A stretch of DNA of 64,000 nt from G963662905 sp963662905 (GTDB lineage: Bacteria; Bacteroidota; Bacteroidia; Bacteroidales; WRLA01). Position numbers and translations under genes: made by a program. Below the pieces are notes generated by a model, which was given only the letters and a program-made list of their open reading frames with translations, did not search any database and was not told the DNA's origin. The stretch lies in contig CAXXFD010000001.1 of NCBI GenBank assembly GCA_963662905.2, positions 434,001 to 498,000 on the forward strand, in the 5' to 3' direction. Positions 9,257-17,912 of the stretch are shown here, one piece after another (the first letter of the stretch is position 1; each line of letters opens with the position of its first letter).

Positions 9257-9732
9257 TCAATCATGAAAAATGTTTATTCCCTCCGGCTTACTATGCTCTA
9301 CAGCCTGGGTGGTATCCGAATTCTTGCAGCCCTGCACATCCGTTACTTCCACAATTACACTCAGCGTAGTATCCGCATAAAAGCTGGTGTCTGTTGAACC
9401 GTTTTGCCAGAGGTAGGATTGAAAATCCCCCGGCCAGAGGTTTAGGCCATAGCCTTCGCAAAAACCGGTATCTGAGGGCAAAAGAGGTATGGGAAGGGGA
9501 TGGATAAAAACCTCTTGCACTGTTGTATCATTATGGTTATTGTTGTAGCCAACAACACGGATCAGATAGCTGCCGGCATTTCCATACAAATGAGAGGGAA
9601 AAAATGAATCCGAATAATTGGCTGCACCACTGGCCGGATCTCCAAAATCCCACTGGACCGAATCCTGCGCCAAAGTATCTATAATGTAAAAGAAAGTAGT
9701 GTCTCCTATGCAATGTCCTTCCCAGTTGAAGC
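9257..9732 (-). pseudogene. C-terminal part (PKD domain) of a propeller/PKD secreted protein split by IS630
   Basis: This is the continuation of the 10854-12022 fragment. Reading through the target site without the IS gives ...FNPAS then FNWEGHCIGDTTFFYI, followed by a PKD domain (SVQWDFGDPASG ... LIRVVGYNNN). After that comes a CEGYGLNLWPGDFQSYLWQN repeat typical of Bacteroidota secreted proteins. The frame ends at FHD with no T9SS sorting domain. The original C-terminus therefore seems to have been lost on the side facing the IS4-type element. Confidence 0.8.
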
Positions 9733-9755
9733 TAGTGTATTAATTATTTAATAAG

Positions 9756-10802
9756 TTAACTAATTTTCAATGCATCACCAGTATAAGTCCATCGAAAGGG
9801 CTTAGCACGTGTCTCATTGTATGTTTTCACGTATTCAATAAGTTGAGAAGCCAATTGTTCTGATGATTTCCAAACACCTCCTTTTACAACATCCTTTGTT
9901 AATATATTGAACCATATCTCAACTTGATTCAACCAAGAAGAATACGTTGGGGTGAAGTGCAATGTGATTTTCCTTTTTCCTTTCAGCCACTCCTTAACGT
10001 CTTTATGTTTATGTACCGAAAGGTTGTCTGCAATTATGTGAAGCTTTTTGTTTCGGTATTTCCTATCAAGTGATTTTAAGAACTTTAAGAAGTTTTCTGC
10101 ATTATTTGATTTAATTGTTTTGGCTGTTACTTCACCTGTATGCACTGCAAGTGCCGCAATTAACGAAACAGTTCCGTTGCGTTTGTAGGTGGCTGTTTGT
10201 CTTTTCGGATTTCCTGGCCGTAATGGCAACTCTGGCTGAGTTCTATCGAGTGCCTGTATTTGAGTTTTTTCGTCAACACAAATAACCAAAGCGTTTTCTG
10301 GTGGCGACATGTAAAGCCCAACAATGTTGGTCATTTTTTCTTCAAACTCTGGGTCTTTTGACTTGCCGCACCAATACTCAATTTTATGTGGCTTTATGTC
10401 TGCTTGTTTAAGAATCTGAAATACTTTAGACTGGCTAATCCCTACTTCTTTGGCGATACGTTCTTGAGACCAGTTAGTGTATCCGTCATCTGGCTTTGTG
10501 CAGGCTTTCTCAATTACCATAGCCTGTTGTTCTGCAGTGATAACCTTTGGTTTTCCACTTCGGTAAGCATCCTTCAAACCTGTAATACCTTGCTCGCGAA
10601 AGCGTTGTCTCCATTTATTTACTACAGGTCTACTAAGCCCTGTTTGCTCTACTATTTCACTCATCAATAAACCTTGATCGGATAATATAATTATCTCGGC
10701 ACGCTCAACGTAACGTTTTTCAAGTTTGTGTGAACGGCTCATGGAAAGAAGCTCTGCCTTCTCTTCCGTTGTTATCTGGATGGGTTTTCCTATTCTTGCC
10801 AT
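9756..10802 (-). CDS. IS630-family transposase
   Basis: This 348-residue transposase has an N-terminal helix-turn-helix region (residues about 20-140, with GLSRPVVNKWRQRFREQG and GISQSKVFQIL). Its Tc1/mariner-like DDE domain has Asp in VDEKTQIQ, Asp in IADNLSVHK and Glu in WLNQVEIWF. It looks intact and may be active. The minus-strand -7 box TATCTTTG at 10807-10814 is only 5 nt from the ATG, so the mRNA may be leaderless. Confidence 0.92.
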   Translation of the reverse strand: MARIGKPIQITTEEKAELLSMSRSHKLEKRYVERAEIIILSDQGLLMSEIVEQTGLSRPVVNKWRQRFREQGITGLKDAYRSGKPKVITAEQQAMVIEKACTKPDDGYTNWSQERIAKEVGISQSKVFQILKQADIKPHKIEYWCGKSKDPEFEEKMTNIVGLYMSPPENALVICVDEKTQIQALDRTQPELPLRPGNPKRQTATYKRNGTVSLIAALAVHTGEVTAKTIKSNNAENFLKFLKSLDRKYRNKKLHIIADNLSVHKHKDVKEWLKGKRKITLHFTPTYSSWLNQVEIWFNILTKDVVKGGVWKSSEQLASQLIEYVKTYNETRAKPFRWTYTGDALKIS

Positions 10803-10806
10803 GTGG

Positions 10807-10814
10807 CAAAGATA
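10807..10814 (-). promoter_or_regulatory. -7 box TATCTTTG next to the IS630 start codon
   Basis: The minus-strand sequence TATCTTTG fits TAnnTTTG and ends 5 nt before the transposase ATG. The inferred transcription start would fall at or next to the start codon. Confidence 0.4.
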
Positions 10815-10853
10815 ATAAAATATTAGTTAATTAACTTAATAATTATAACACTA

Positions 10854-12022
10854 GCGGGATTGAAGACCGACTGGACGAAGGCAGGGAGTCCGAGACGGCT
10901 AAGGTGTGTGTAGGTTCCGTCATCAAGAAATAATGCTGAATCAACAAAGTTGCATAATGAGCCCAATGAGTCAGGGTTTTCAATAATACATAAATAGGGT
11001 TGATTGTCCTTTGCAATATACAGCTTGTTATCCGGGCCAAGCTGCATAGCGCCAAGCTGATATGTCACGCCGGGTAAATTAGTTATTTCGATTTCTGAAT
11101 TAATAATTGTCAAAGAATCATCAGTTTCAAGGTTATATTGATGTATTTTTCTGTATGACACATAAGACTCCACACCAAAAGAAGAAACATAAAGTTTTGT
11201 GCCATCCGGAGAAAAACCAATACCATAAGGGTGGTGATATGCCTCTGGATGCTGTAAGCTTACCGGATTACTTAGTAAAGCTGTTGAAGTGTTCAAATTG
11301 AATAATTGAGCTTTGGGAGGAATTCCCCCAATAATAGCCAGATGTGTTCCGTCAGGAGATGCTTTCATACAGCCACTGAGGCTCTGTATATTGTTATGAA
11401 TCGCTCCAATTGATTGAGTTATTGGTACTGTATGCAGAGAATCTGTGTCGATAAGGTACATTAGAAAGGTATTGGTATTCCATAAATGGCTTATTACCCA
11501 AATAAAAAGACCGTTTGAATGGGCCACGGCAGTAACTTTTTCATGAACCGGCCCGGTTAGGTAAATATCTTTTATGTCTGTGATATCGCCTAAGCCGTTA
11601 TCCAAATTCATATTGATAATAGAATAACGGAGGCCTTCATCATCATGATTCTCCGGCAATGTAAACAGATAAAAAAGACTATCATTGCCAGGTGCGGGCA
11701 CAACTATTGAAGACATTGCGGCAGAAGCGTTTCCTCCGAGATTGTCTCCATTGGGCATGATGTTGTGCATGGAATTCCAAACATTAACTCCGTCTGTATA
11801 AAACAGCAAATTACCATCATAATCGGAGATGCTGGCACAACCCTCATATTGATTGATCTGCCCGTCATATAAAACCTGTGGGCTACCGTCGGGTGTATTA
11901 AACGTAATGCCGGCATATTGGCCAAAATACCAGTTATTGGCCTGTTTGTTTTGGGCATACGAAACATATGTCCAAAAAAATGAACTTACAAAAAGCAACA
12001 ACAGGTGTTTCCGGCATAACAT
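10854..12022 (-). pseudogene. N-terminal part of a secreted beta-propeller/PKD protein split by IS630
   Basis: This part encodes a signal peptide (MLCRKHLLLLFVSSFFWTYV, cleavage near SYAQ) and a WD40/YVTN-like beta-propeller. Propeller motifs include NNWYFGQYAGITF, GNLLFYTDGVNVWN, GIGFSPDGTKLYVSS and GAMQLGPDNKLYIAKD. This is the standard Bacteroidota arrangement of propeller, PKD and T9SS sorting domain. The frame runs to LGLPAFVQSVFNPAS and then enters the IS630 element, where it ends after a few foreign codons. The rest lies at 9257-9732. Confidence 0.85.
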
Positions 12023-12073
12023 AATACAAAATTAGGGCTTTATTCGTATAAAACGTAAAGCCACGACAAAATT

Positions 12074-12328
12074 TTATTGTTTAATGATTTTCCACTCCCG
12101 CTGCAGAGCTCCTGATTTAATCCGTAGCAGGTAAATGCCTGCTGGTTCATTGCTCAGGTCAATTTGCTGGCGGTTTTCTGTGGCTTCTACACGCATGAGC
12201 AGGCTGCCGCTTAGGGTATAGACTTCGTATTCCGGGAGCTCATCTATGGCAAAACCCTGGCTTTCCAATATAAGCAAGCCTTGTGTTGGGTTTGGGTAGA
12301 TGCTGATGTTTGCTTCTCCCAATGTTTC
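12074..12328 (-). pseudogene. C-terminal T9SS sorting domain of a gene split by the first IS21
   Basis: The readable part is ETLGEANISIYPNPTQGLLI ... GIYLLRIKSGALQREWKIIKQ, a complete T9SS type A sorting domain. The few codons before it (up to 12397) come from the IS21 end, so the apparent start there is not real. Its 5' partner is at 14938-15130. Joining the halves across the GTTTC repeats leaves the frames one base out of register, so either an indel followed or the IS border is slightly different. Confidence 0.7.
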
Positions 12329-12536
12329 CTGCATGGCTAATTCGGTTCGTTTTGTGCCACTGATTTCGGAGTATCTGTGCCAGGCATTTCGGTTCAAAAT
12401 GTGCCACTAAAACGACTCCTGCTTTCGGTTCGTTTTGTGCCAGTTTCGGTTCGTTTTGTGCCAGTTTGCCAGAGATGCCCCCTTTGAAAGATCAAGTTTA
12501 ACCTGTCTTATTGTTGTACTAGAAAAATACAGCAAT

Positions 12537-14090
12537 ATGGCCAATACACTTGATCCTATGGATTTAAAACAAATTATCACTTTGCACCTCGATGGTGTCA
12601 CCAACCGTCAGGCAGGAAATGTCTTGGGAATTTCCCGCAATACAGTTAACCGCTACATGCAGCTTTTTAATGCCAGCGGGCACAGTTTGCAAGACCTGCT
12701 CAAAATGGACACTGCCAGTCTGGAAAAGCTTTTTCCGGGCACAACTACCATTGTCAACCCGCGTTATGACCAGCTAATGCTCTATCTCGATGGGATGAAG
12801 AACAAGCGGGAACAGCCCGGTTTTACCTTTCAGTACCATTACAGGATCTATGAGCAGCAGGCAGATGATCCATACAGCTATACGCAGTTTATAGAACACT
12901 ACCACCGCAAATATGACAAACAGAAAGGCTCCATGAAGCTCAACCATATTGCCGGCCACGAAATGTTTGTGGACTATACAGGAAAGAAGCTCCGCATTTA
13001 TGACCGTGAGACGGGACAGGCTACAGAAGTAGAGGTTTTTGTGGCTATCCTCCCATATAGCCAGTACACCTATGTGGAAGCCTGTGCCAGCCAGAAGCGG
13101 GAAGATTTTTTTCAGTGCATGTCCAATGCCCTGCTTTATTATGGGGGAGTGCCCAAGGCAATTGTATCCGACAATTTAAAATCAGCGGTAACGCGTGCCA
13201 GCAAGTACGAAGCGGTTATCAACAAAACATTCAAGGAATTTAGCCTTCACTACAGATGTGCCATGAACCCCACAAGGGCATATAGCCCACAGGACAAGGC
13301 GCTTGTAGAGAATGCTGTAAACCTGGCCTATCAGAGGGTTTTTTACCCGCTTGGCGAGATGAAGTTCTTTTCCCTTGATGAACTGAACGCAGAAATAGGC
13401 AAATTGCTGGGACCCTACAACGACCTTTTGTTTGCACGCAAAGAAACCAGCCGCAGGGAACTGTTCCAGTCCCATGAGCGCCAGTATTTAAAGCCTTTGC
13501 CCCAAGGGCGTTTTCAAATGAAAGAATATAGGCGGGCAAAAGTGCAGAAAATCGGCTACATATACTTCTCGCCCGATAATACATATTACAGCGTGCCTTA
13601 CCGCTATATCGGCAAACAGACACAAATCCAGTACACGCAATCTACAGTGGAAGTTTACTACAACAACCAGCGTATAGCTGCCCATAAACGCGAAAAAGAG
13701 AAAGGCAAATATATAACCGTCAAGGGGCACCTCAGCAGCCAGCACCAGGCTTATTCAGAATGGAGCCCTGATTATTTTAAAAAAAAGGCTGCTGTTCATG
13801 GCAAAAATGTGCTCAATTATATCAGTACCATCCTTTCCTTTGGAGACTATCCTGAAACCCAGTACAAAAGGGCCATGGGAATTATACAGTTATCTAAAGG
13901 TTACGGTTCGCAGAGGCTGGATGCCGCTTGCAGGATGGCACAAGAAGCAGGGGGACATTCTTATTCATTCATCAAAAATATCCTGAAAAACAGGATGGAC
14001 ACCGCCTCTACAGGGCAGCAGGGGGAACTGGAGTTTGAACCGCATATCCCCGAGCATAAAAACCTTCGTAAAACAGGAACATATAATTAA
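12537..14090 (+). CDS. istA: IS21 transposase IstA
   Basis: This 517-residue transposase has an N-terminal helix-turn-helix (MDLKQIITLHLDGVTNRQAG ... GISRNTVNRYM). The rve-type catalytic core has Asp in MFVDYTGKK, Asp in AIVSDNLKSA and Glu in DKALVENAVNL. A C-terminal beta-barrel region follows (YIYFSPDNTYYSVPYRYIGK). The start at 12537 (MANTLDPMDLK) matches the usual IstA beginning. The open frame upstream to 12435 runs through the terminal iterations. istB follows after 19 nt. Confidence 0.9.
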   Translation: MANTLDPMDLKQIITLHLDGVTNRQAGNVLGISRNTVNRYMQLFNASGHSLQDLLKMDTASLEKLFPGTTTIVNPRYDQLMLYLDGMKNKREQPGFTFQYHYRIYEQQADDPYSYTQFIEHYHRKYDKQKGSMKLNHIAGHEMFVDYTGKKLRIYDRETGQATEVEVFVAILPYSQYTYVEACASQKREDFFQCMSNALLYYGGVPKAIVSDNLKSAVTRASKYEAVINKTFKEFSLHYRCAMNPTRAYSPQDKALVENAVNLAYQRVFYPLGEMKFFSLDELNAEIGKLLGPYNDLLFARKETSRRELFQSHERQYLKPLPQGRFQMKEYRRAKVQKIGYIYFSPDNTYYSVPYRYIGKQTQIQYTQSTVEVYYNNQRIAAHKREKEKGKYITVKGHLSSQHQAYSEWSPDYFKKKAAVHGKNVLNYISTILSFGDYPETQYKRAMGIIQLSKGYGSQRLDAACRMAQEAGGHSYSFIKNILKNRMDTASTGQQGELEFEPHIPEHKNLRKTGTYN

Positions 14091-14109
14091 CCTTAAAAAC
14101 ACACACAAA

Positions 14110-14847
14110 ATGAACAACAACCCTACTGTTGAAAAGCTGCGGGATATGCGCCTTACGGCCATGGCACAAATGCACCTGCAGTACGTCAAAAACAACCAAG
14201 CCAACGGCTTGACGCCTGATGAATACCTGGCCTTACTGGCTGACCATGAATGGGAAGACAGGCAGAACAAAAAATTTGAACGCCTGATCAAAAACGCCTC
14301 CTTCCGCCAAAAAGCGTCGGTGGCAGATATCGATTATGCCACAGTGCGCAACCTGGACAAAAATATGTTCCAGAGGCTGGGCAGCCTGGACTTTATCAAG
14401 CGCAAAGAAAACATCATCATAACAGGCGCATCCGGTGTCGGTAAAAGCTATCTGGCTCAGGCGCTTGGCAACCAAGCCTGCATAAACGGTTTTAAAACCA
14501 TATACGCCAATACCGCACGGCTTTTTGCACGACTGAAACTCTGTAAGATAGACGGGACCTACCTGAAAGAACTGAAAAAACTGGAGAAAACAGACCTGTT
14601 GATCCTGGATGACTTTGGAATACAAGCCTTTGACAACAACGCACGGGAAATGCTAATGGATATAGTTGACGACCGATATAACAATAAATCAACCATTGTA
14701 TCTTCACAGATACCGGTATCGGTTTGGTATGATATCATTGGTGAAGGGACTATTGCCGATGCCGTACTGGACAGATTGGTTAATTCATCCCACAGAATAG
14801 ACCTCAAAGGAGAATCACTAAGAAAAGGTTTTTTAGAAAATGAATGA
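14110..14847 (+). CDS. istB: IS21 ATPase IstB
   Basis: This 245-residue AAA+ helper ATPase has a Walker A motif (GASGVGKSYLAQ) and Walker B (LLILDDFG). Its C-terminus carries the IstB signature DAVLDRLVNSSHRIDLKGES. The start at 14110 (MNNNPTVEKLRDM) is preceded by in-frame codons that overlap istA, but this ATG fits the family N-terminus. It works with IstA in target selection. Confidence 0.9.
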   Translation: MNNNPTVEKLRDMRLTAMAQMHLQYVKNNQANGLTPDEYLALLADHEWEDRQNKKFERLIKNASFRQKASVADIDYATVRNLDKNMFQRLGSLDFIKRKENIIITGASGVGKSYLAQALGNQACINGFKTIYANTARLFARLKLCKIDGTYLKELKKLEKTDLLILDDFGIQAFDNNAREMLMDIVDDRYNNKSTIVSSQIPVSVWYDIIGEGTIADAVLDRLVNSSHRIDLKGESLRKGFLENE

Positions 14848-14937
14848 TTAAATTTTTGTACTATTGTAAGGTCTTTCAAAGTGGCACTGTTTGACCGAAA
14901 TCAGTGGCATAGTCTGGCCGAAATAGCCACTGCAAAG

Positions 14938-15130
14938 GTTTCGGCAGCTCCGGCTCCCCTTGCAGGCTGTCATTTATGGCAGCATCTGCCAGCACATCTT
15001 TTTTGCCCAGGTTTATGATACGCGCAATACGGTTGCCCTTGGCATCGTATTGAAAGGAGGTTTGGGCAAAGCTTATCATGGTGGATGATAAGAAGAAAAA
15101 TAAGACTAATGTATTTAGCTTTTTATTCAT
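14938..15130 (-). pseudogene. N-terminal part of a short YD-motif/T9SS protein split by IS21 element 1
   Basis: The fragment starts with a signal peptide (MNKKLNTLVLFFFLSSTMIS, cleavage near FAQ), then the RHS-like motif SFQYDAKGNRIARIINLGKK, then an acidic linker. The sorting domain it once joined is at 12074-12328. The rebuilt product would be about 147 residues. Short proteins of this kind with a YDAKGNR motif appear beside RHS genes in Bacteroidota, which fits the RHS array just upstream. Their function is unknown. Confidence 0.7.
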
Positions 15131-15198
15131 AGCGCTTTTAATTAATTTCATTGAATATTTCTTTATTTCGAGAAGGTTTCAATAATGAAGAATCATAG

Positions 15199-15282
15199 CT
15201 AATATCTTTGTAAGAGCTGATTTGCAGTGCTGAAGTCCCTTCCAAAAGAACCTGAGCGATATGTTATGTCCATGTTTACCAT
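15199..15282 (-). pseudogene. 5' stub of a further RHS tip cassette
   Basis: The ATG overlaps the stop codon of the preceding lipoprotein gene (ATGGTAA at 15276-15282), exactly as at the two other tip starts. The 27 codons begin MVNMDITYRSGSFG, matching MVNRHITYRSGSFG of the 15961-16782 tip. They then diverge (RDFSTANQLLQRY) and stop. I read it as a recombination scar where a fourth cassette once followed. A real short peptide cannot be excluded. Confidence 0.5.
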
Positions 15283-15974
15283 ATCATTGTCCAGTAAACT
15301 ATAATACTTTCTTTTTCAGATGTTGCAAAGCCTTTGGAGTAGCCATGTTTCCACTCTTTTAGGCTTTCCGGACGATATTCGTTGCAATCATTTTTCCAAA
15401 AATTGCCCGCCTTGGCGTCCACAACATGGACTTGAAGATCTGAGGGGACATAATATATATCCACAACATATTGGTCTTTATCAACGGTAACCTCCATTCT
15501 ATTGCATACGCTATCTGAAAATATATAATTCATTTCAAAGCAAGGAACGGGAAGAAGGCCTTTTTCAAATACATTATATCTTTTTGCAGTATCAATAAGC
15601 TGTGCGCTTCTGCCCAAATATATTATACAATTTTTAGCTGAATAATAGTCAGCCTCATACAAAATATGGTCTGAGTTATAATTTTGTCCCTCATCACTTT
15701 TGTCTAATGATTTTAATGTAACTATCCCCCATTGTTTGTGCCGCTTACAATCCTCAGTAACCGAAGGGGGGGAGGCAAAATAACCATATTTTTTACTTGA
15801 AAGATTCCTTGGGAATACATCAAACAAATTTTCTTCAACGCAATACTCCTCAAAATTATATTTTTGGGTCTTTAAACTATCTCTGATTCTCGCATTCATC
15901 ATTCTTTGCTCAATAGACTCGCAGCTAAAAAGCGTGATACAAATAAAAAAGAAGCACAATTTAGTTTTTTCCAT
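15276..15974 (-). CDS. putative immunity lipoprotein, soluble-tip cassette 3
   Basis: This is a 232-residue predicted lipoprotein (MEKTKLCFFFICITLFSC, lipobox LFSC). It has no recognised domain. It is a paralogue of the 16776-17507 product: both have an LLPVPCFEM / LPVPCL segment and a C-terminus of the form EWKHGYSKGFA ... YWTMIW. It overlaps the stop of the upstream tip gene by 14 nt, and each soluble tip in the array is followed by one of these lipoproteins. By position it may neutralise its cognate tip at the periplasmic face of a membrane. The immunity role is inference only. Start choice is MEKTK rather than the ATG three codons earlier. Confidence 0.7.
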   Translation of the reverse strand: MEKTKLCFFFICITLFSCESIEQRMMNARIRDSLKTQKYNFEEYCVEENLFDVFPRNLSSKKYGYFASPPSVTEDCKRHKQWGIVTLKSLDKSDEGQNYNSDHILYEADYYSAKNCIIYLGRSAQLIDTAKRYNVFEKGLLPVPCFEMNYIFSDSVCNRMEVTVDKDQYVVDIYYVPSDLQVHVVDAKAGNFWKNDCNEYRPESLKEWKHGYSKGFATSEKESIIVYWTMIW

Positions 15975-16782
15975 ACTCTTCAATAAAACGATTAATCAAT
16001 ACAGTCCCTTTATCATATTCAGCCCAACTCTTTAGATGTCTTGTCTTTTTATTATCCCAGTCATTGCTGCCAGTTATAACAGCATTCAATAATTTTGACT
16101 GAAGAATTGGATGAGGCTGTTGTAGTAAGATATTGTCGGTATATTTTAGACTCACTCTAGAAACAATTTCCCACATTGGTTTATTATCTATAGGGCCTTC
16201 TATGCTGTGACCCTTTATTCCTTGACTATATGAATAGAAATAATTATTTGGTAAATAGGTGGATTTTTCATCAATGATAATTTCTTTGCCATAATGATAG
16301 GTTTGATTAGCTTGAAACATATATACAGTCAACTCTTTTGTATATACCACCTGTTGGGTAGGCACAAACTCATACCCCATCTCTTGCATAAACCCCTCTG
16401 CTTTGTCCCCTTTTAGTGAGATTTCTACATTAAACCCCAGTCCATTGGTCAAAGGTGGCGTATCTGAAGGTAAATTATACTCTCTCGCCAAATCCCATTC
16501 TGATTTGCCAAACATACCATCCGGACCAAAATATTCCCAGCCCTCACCATCAATTTTTTCCGCATCAGACTCACCTTTGTAGGTACTATTATAATACATA
16601 TCTCCTGTCAGTACATTTTGGTACCAATCATAGTTAAACCCACTTGGGTCAATATATTTCAAAGGGTTATTGAGGCAGTATGAATAGGGGTTATAGTTGG
16701 GGCCGTATTCGGGCTTTTGTACCAAATAATTGTAACCCCATCCAAAAGAACCAGAGCGGTATGTTATGTGTCTGTTTACCAT
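15961..16782 (-). CDS. displaced RHS tip cassette 3 (soluble putative toxin)
   Basis: This is a 273-residue orphan C-terminal piece of an RHS protein, without signal peptide or YD repeats. Residues about 18-55 are the end of the RHS core (YGPNYNPYSYCLNNPLKY then IDPSG). Residues about 55-140 form a pre-tip module (NYDWYQNVLTGDMYYNSTYK ... AEGFMQEMGYEF) nearly identical to cassette 2. The last 130 residues are unique (VPTQQVVYTKEL ... LINRFIEEYGKN) and match nothing I recognise. A shared front and variable end is the hallmark of polymorphic toxins. ATG overlaps the upstream lipoprotein stop by 7 nt. An open frame begins four codons earlier at a TTG. Confidence 0.7.
   Translation of the reverse strand: MVNRHITYRSGSFGWGYNYLVQKPEYGPNYNPYSYCLNNPLKYIDPSGFNYDWYQNVLTGDMYYNSTYKGESDAEKIDGEGWEYFGPDGMFGKSEWDLAREYNLPSDTPPLTNGLGFNVEISLKGDKAEGFMQEMGYEFVPTQQVVYTKELTVYMFQANQTYHYGKEIIIDEKSTYLPNNYFYSYSQGIKGHSIEGPIDNKPMWEIVSRVSLKYTDNILLQQPHPILQSKLLNAVITGSNDWDNKKTRHLKSWAEYDKGTVLINRFIEEYGKN
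16625..16712 (-). repeat. RHS core/tip border repeat, copy 4
   Basis: This 88-bp segment encodes the YGPNYNPYSYC ... IDPSGFNYDW border. It is nearly identical to 23797-23884, 25208-25295 and 26716-26803. For copies 3 and 4 the identity continues on the C-terminal side, so 16371-16712 and 23543-23884 match over about 340 bp. Confidence 0.85.
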
Positions 16783-17507
16783 ATAATTAACCAATAAATG
16801 GCTTTTTGATTTTTGTTATCCAACGCCACACCCCTTGTGTAACCATTCTTCCACTCTGGCGGCATGCCCAATCCACTTGACAGAGATTCGCTATCTAAGT
16901 ATTCCCCTTGTTTCGCCTCAATAATATATAATTCAAAATCCTGCTCTAATGTTACTTTATCTAATTCGTCAAATAGTACGGTGAGACAAGGGACAGGCAA
17001 GGATGGGTTTGGGCATTTTGAAGCAAAAGTCCGTCCATAATTTTTCGCGCTTGAATGTAACTGCGTGTCTTTAGTAAAATATTCCTCCGAATTGAAAATT
17101 TCCATTGGATCTGTTTTTATTTTATAGAATGGATATACAAACAGATTACAAGAATCATTATATTTAAGGTTTTGAATAGCCGATTCCATGATTATTGATT
17201 TAAATGGTTCCCAGTTGCCTTTTTTTATCACAGATACTGCAAGGACATAACTATAACCAATTCTTTCGGGCAACAGTGAAATCGGTGTTTTTCTCCCAGC
17301 AATTGTTGTTAAACTATCTCCTTTTGCAGGAAAATGCATTAATAACTCTTTGGGAAATAAAGCGAACATTTTTCTAAGTCCTTTTAGGTAGCTTACTCTA
17401 TAGGATTCATCACTGTGCCTGGTATTGCAGTGAATGCATAGTAAGCACAATAGAATGATTAATACTATTTTATCTCTTTTTCGGTAAATCTGGGATTCTG
17501 ACTTCAT
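16776..17507 (-). CDS. putative immunity lipoprotein, soluble-tip cassette 2
   Basis: This 243-residue product starts with a basic N-terminus and a hydrophobic segment ending in Cys (KIVLIILLCLLCIHC), consistent with a lipoprotein or membrane anchor, although the lipobox is not ideal. It shares the LPVPCL segment and the C-terminal EWKNGYTRGVA ... YWLIIW motif with the lipoprotein at 15276-15974. It overlaps the end of the cassette 2 tip by 38 nt and its own stop overlaps the next tip's ATG. This tight tip-lipoprotein-tip-lipoprotein packing suggests cotranscription. The function as immunity protein is inferred from position. Confidence 0.7.
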   Translation of the reverse strand: MKSESQIYRKRDKIVLIILLCLLCIHCNTRHSDESYRVSYLKGLRKMFALFPKELLMHFPAKGDSLTTIAGRKTPISLLPERIGYSYVLAVSVIKKGNWEPFKSIIMESAIQNLKYNDSCNLFVYPFYKIKTDPMEIFNSEEYFTKDTQLHSSAKNYGRTFASKCPNPSLPVPCLTVLFDELDKVTLEQDFELYIIEAKQGEYLDSESLSSGLGMPPEWKNGYTRGVALDNKNQKAIYWLIIW

Positions 17508-17822
17508 TTATATTATTTTTTTTTGGATAGTCCCATCGGTTATATATATAGATTCTCTGGTAGTTATGATTACCATTCATGGCCTGCATAAATTCAAAAG
17601 ATTTTTGTAAATAATACTTCCATGATTTTTCACCATAATTTATTTGACATAAAGTCTTAGAGGATTCTGTTTTTTGATCAAAAAAGATATTATATAAAGG
17701 CTTTTTGTAATCCGCCCACTTTTCATTTCGTTCAGTTTCTACAAAATGCTCTGGGAAATATGCTCCAGTATAATTTTTTATATGGATTTCTCCAGTCGTT
17801 AAAGTAACATGCCCTTTTGAGC
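17470..17822 (-). pseudogene. C-terminal part of RHS tip cassette 2, split by IS21 element 2
   Basis: This completes the fragment at 23475-23954. Removing the IS21 and one TGAGC copy joins ...NPSIPTGS to KGHVTLTTGEIHIKNYTGAY in frame, giving a 275-residue product that ends in RIPDLPKKR. That length matches the intact sibling tip (273 aa). The unique tip region has no motif I recognise. An ATG at 17838 lies in the IS end and is not a genuine start. Confidence 0.8.
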
Positions 17823-17830
17823 TGCATATT

Positions 17831-17868
17831 CCGGTCATACTGACCCACCAATCCGGTGATATTGACCC
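17831..17868. repeat. terminal binding iterations of IS21 element 2, istB side
   Basis: Two copies of CCGGTnATAyTGACCC lie at 17831-17846 and 17853-17868. They are the inverted counterparts of the GGGTCAnnnTnnnCCGG iterations at the opposite end. They are probably transposase-binding sites. Confidence 0.7.
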
Positions 17869-17912
17869 GTCTGATTCGTAAAGTTTTTAAAGAACGCGAT
17901 TGCCTGACAATA

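Larger units (their letters stand above)
9735..10851 (-). mobile_element. IS630-type insertion sequence with TA target duplication
   Basis: This is a 1117-bp element. The imperfect terminal repeats read inward as GTGTATTAATTATTTAAT (left) and GTGTTATAATTATTAAG (right). TA dinucleotides at 9733-9734 and 10852-10853 are the target duplication expected of IS630/Tc1-mariner elements. Deleting the IS and one TA restores a 548-codon reading frame in the interrupted gene. Confidence 0.9.
12329..14937 (+). mobile_element. IS21-family element 1
   Basis: The element carries istA and istB. Its ends share the imperfect inverted repeat TGCA(G)TGGCTAnTTCGG followed by TGCCACTGATTTCGG. The left end has a series of TTTCGG / GTGCCA iterations over about 12330-12475, and the right end has fewer. 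The pentamer GTTTC at 12324-12328 and 14938-14942 may be the target duplication. The element splits a short YD/T9SS gene. Confidence 0.8.

Noticed and set aside
12329..12397. Start codon of a T9SS protein at 12397
   Set aside because: The codons before 12328 are IS21 terminal sequence. The gene's true 5' part is at 14938-15130.
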